Part shown: positions 5,913 through 7,034 of the stretch, one piece after another | How the letters are laid out: each line of letters opens with the position of its first letter | Position numbering within the stretch: position 1 is the stretch's first letter | Source of the DNA: Gammaproteobacteria bacterium | Lineage (GTDB): Bacteria > Pseudomonadota > Gammaproteobacteria > Enterobacterales > Alteromonadaceae | Direction of reading: 5' to 3' | DNA: 7,034 nt | Assembly: GCA_027484495.1 (NCBI GenBank) | Contig: JAIXSW010000309.1 | Coordinates: 1 to 7,034 of the forward strand | Position numbers and translations under genes: made by a program | The notes under the pieces: model-generated | Told to the model about the DNA's origin: nothing | The model's database searches: none | Seen by the model: the letters and a program-made list of their open reading frames with translations, nothing else

Positions 5913-7034
5913 TCAGAGTTGCCAGTTATAGCTAACCTGAAGGTGCAGACTACGGCCTTCCATCAGGAAATCGTTACTGATAGCGGTGCCGCTTGGCTCA
6001 TATACTGATTTATCGAACAGGTTTCGCACTGAGGTTTTTACCCGCCAAGGACTGCTGCCCGGTTGGTAATTCAGTGCCAAGTTCCACAGTTGGTAGTCAG
6101 CCAGTGGCGCCCGCGTGTCGGTGGTGGCTCTGCGCCGATCAGCAATCCAGTGTGCCCAGCCCGACACTTGCCAGTTGCTGTTTAAGTCATAATAAAGCCG
6201 CAAAGATGCCGATTTACCGGGAGCGTTGGCGACTCTTTGGTCTGTTGCGGCATTGACGGTGTTTTGATAAGCAAAGTTGAAGTCGACGCGCCACAGTGCC
6301 GCTGGTCGATAGGTCCATTCAAATTCTGCGCCTTTGCCATCCAGATCAAAGACGTTTGCTGTTTGCAAAAACGAAGTGCCAGGGACTGGCGCTTTATCAA
6401 TTAAATCTTTCGCTTTGAACCGAAACATGTTGAGGATTAAGTGATTATCAAAGTTCAGTTGATAATCAAACACCAGTTCCGTTGTATCAATGGTTTCCGG
6501 ATCCAGCGCCGGATTGCCAAGCGCACTTGGATTGTTTTGCAGGAACAATTCATTAAACGAGGGCGCTCTGAACGCACTACCGTATAAGAGTTTGGTCGTT
6601 AAATTGTGTGCGGTATTCCACACCACAGCCGCGCGTGGGTTGACGGTTGAGCCGAAATCAGAGAAATGGTCATAACGAACACCATAAGTGAGTTCCCAAT
6701 CTGACGCTAACTGCCAGATATCCTGCACACTCAGGTGGCGGTTGGTGCGGCTGACCGGCTTGACATAGATGTAATCGCTGCCGGTTAAATCTGTTAAGGT
6801 TCCGTTGACTGTTGGGGTTTTCCCATCAATGACGCCGGGCCCAAAATTCTTGTACTCACGCGGTGTCAGCTTTTGTTCGAACCAGCCAAGTTCAAAGCGT
6901 ATTTCGTGATCTTTCACCGCTTTGTAATTCAAGATGCTGTTAAAACGGCTGTCTTTGTGATTGCTGTGCGGACTGCCGATGTAGCCGTCGGTGAAAGTCA
7001 CGAGGCCATTGGGTTTGGCGAAATTGATGTTGCC
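5913..7034 (-). CDS. TonB-dependent outer-membrane receptor, C-terminal beta-barrel (5' partial)
   Basis: This is the last 373 residues of a TonB-dependent receptor, a 22-strand outer-membrane barrel that imports scarce ligands (siderophores, cobalamin, other chelates) using energy from TonB-ExbB-ExbD. The signal peptide, TonB box and plug domain would lie upstream, beyond base 7034. The frame is open to the window edge; a GTG at 7001 is internal. Evidence is the repeated alternating aromatic/polar strand pattern and family motifs, counted from the first visible codon: LTYGVRYDHF (115-124), NPRAAVVW (132-139), YGSAFRAPSFNELF (151-164), GNPALDPETID (173-183), an SVRNLFDKSVYEP motif near the end, and a final strand closing in NWQL. 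The last residue is Leu after Gln-Trp rather than the terminal Phe/Trp common in outer-membrane barrels. The ligand cannot be told from the barrel alone. It is the first gene of a tight run with citrate-synthase-like proteins A and B, which is unusual for a receptor and hints that they handle or make its ligand. Confidence 0.93.
   Translation of the reverse strand, partial: GNINFAKPNGLVTFTDGYIGSPHSNHKDSRFNSILNYKAVKDHEIRFELGWFEQKLTPREYKNFGPGVIDGKTPTVNGTLTDLTGSDYIYVKPVSRTNRHLSVQDIWQLASDWELTYGVRYDHFSDFGSTVNPRAAVVWNTAHNLTTKLLYGSAFRAPSFNELFLQNNPSALGNPALDPETIDTTELVFDYQLNFDNHLILNMFRFKAKDLIDKAPVPGTSFLQTANVFDLDGKGAEFEWTYRPAALWRVDFNFAYQNTVNAATDQRVANAPGKSASLRLYYDLNSNWQVSGWAHWIADRRRATTDTRAPLADYQLWNLALNYQPGSSPWRVKTSVRNLFDKSVYEPSGTAISNDFLMEGRSLHLQVSYNWQL

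Noticed and set aside
6999..7001. GTG at 7001 as the receptor start
   Set aside because: The frame is open to the window edge, and a receptor starting here would lack its signal peptide, plug and much of the barrel.

Overview
The window looks like chromosomal DNA from a gammaproteobacterium. It has roughly balanced base composition, dense genes, a c-di-GMP signalling protein and a TonB-dependent outer-membrane receptor. The protein style suggests an aquatic Alteromonadales/Rheinheimera-like lineage, but that is an impression, not a demonstrated placement. I see no tRNA, rRNA, CRISPR array, transposase or phage gene.

Layout. (1) Bases 1-2352, plus strand: the 3' part of a large signalling protein with two receiver domains, a PAS-like region, GGDEF and EAL. 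Its start lies outside the window. (2) Bases 2353-2455: a 103-base intergenic region with a possible extended -10 promoter and a long inverted repeat that buries the ribosome-binding site of the next gene. (3) Bases 2456-4240, plus strand: a complete thiamine-diphosphate (ThDP) enzyme of the acetolactate-synthase (IlvB-like) fold with no regulatory subunit gene beside it. (4) Bases 4241-4338: a convergent intergenic region with two GC-rich hairpins, one resembling a REP element. (5) Bases 7034 down to 4339, minus strand: a tight three-gene run in the order TonB-dependent receptor (5' end outside the window), citrate-synthase-fold protein A (252 aa), citrate-synthase-fold protein B (278 aa). 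The first two genes are separated by one base and the last two overlap by 23 bases, so they are probably one operon with translational coupling.

The most unusual part is the pair of short citrate-synthase-family proteins behind an outer-membrane receptor. Both keep the family's landmarks in order and have the short length of the citryl-CoA-lyase-type fold. By eye, protein A has both catalytic histidines replaced by glutamine but keeps the catalytic aspartate. Protein B has lost all three residues but keeps a DxR element that A lacks. This could be a heteromeric enzyme with a shared site, a changed reaction, or a binding protein. The convergent ThDP enzyme also departs from true acetohydroxyacid synthase at its substrate-specificity tryptophan. 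A joint pathway (ThDP enzyme plus citrate-synthase-like pair plus receptor) is a hypothesis only, because the genes are on opposite strands. The c-di-GMP protein is probably an independent neighbour.
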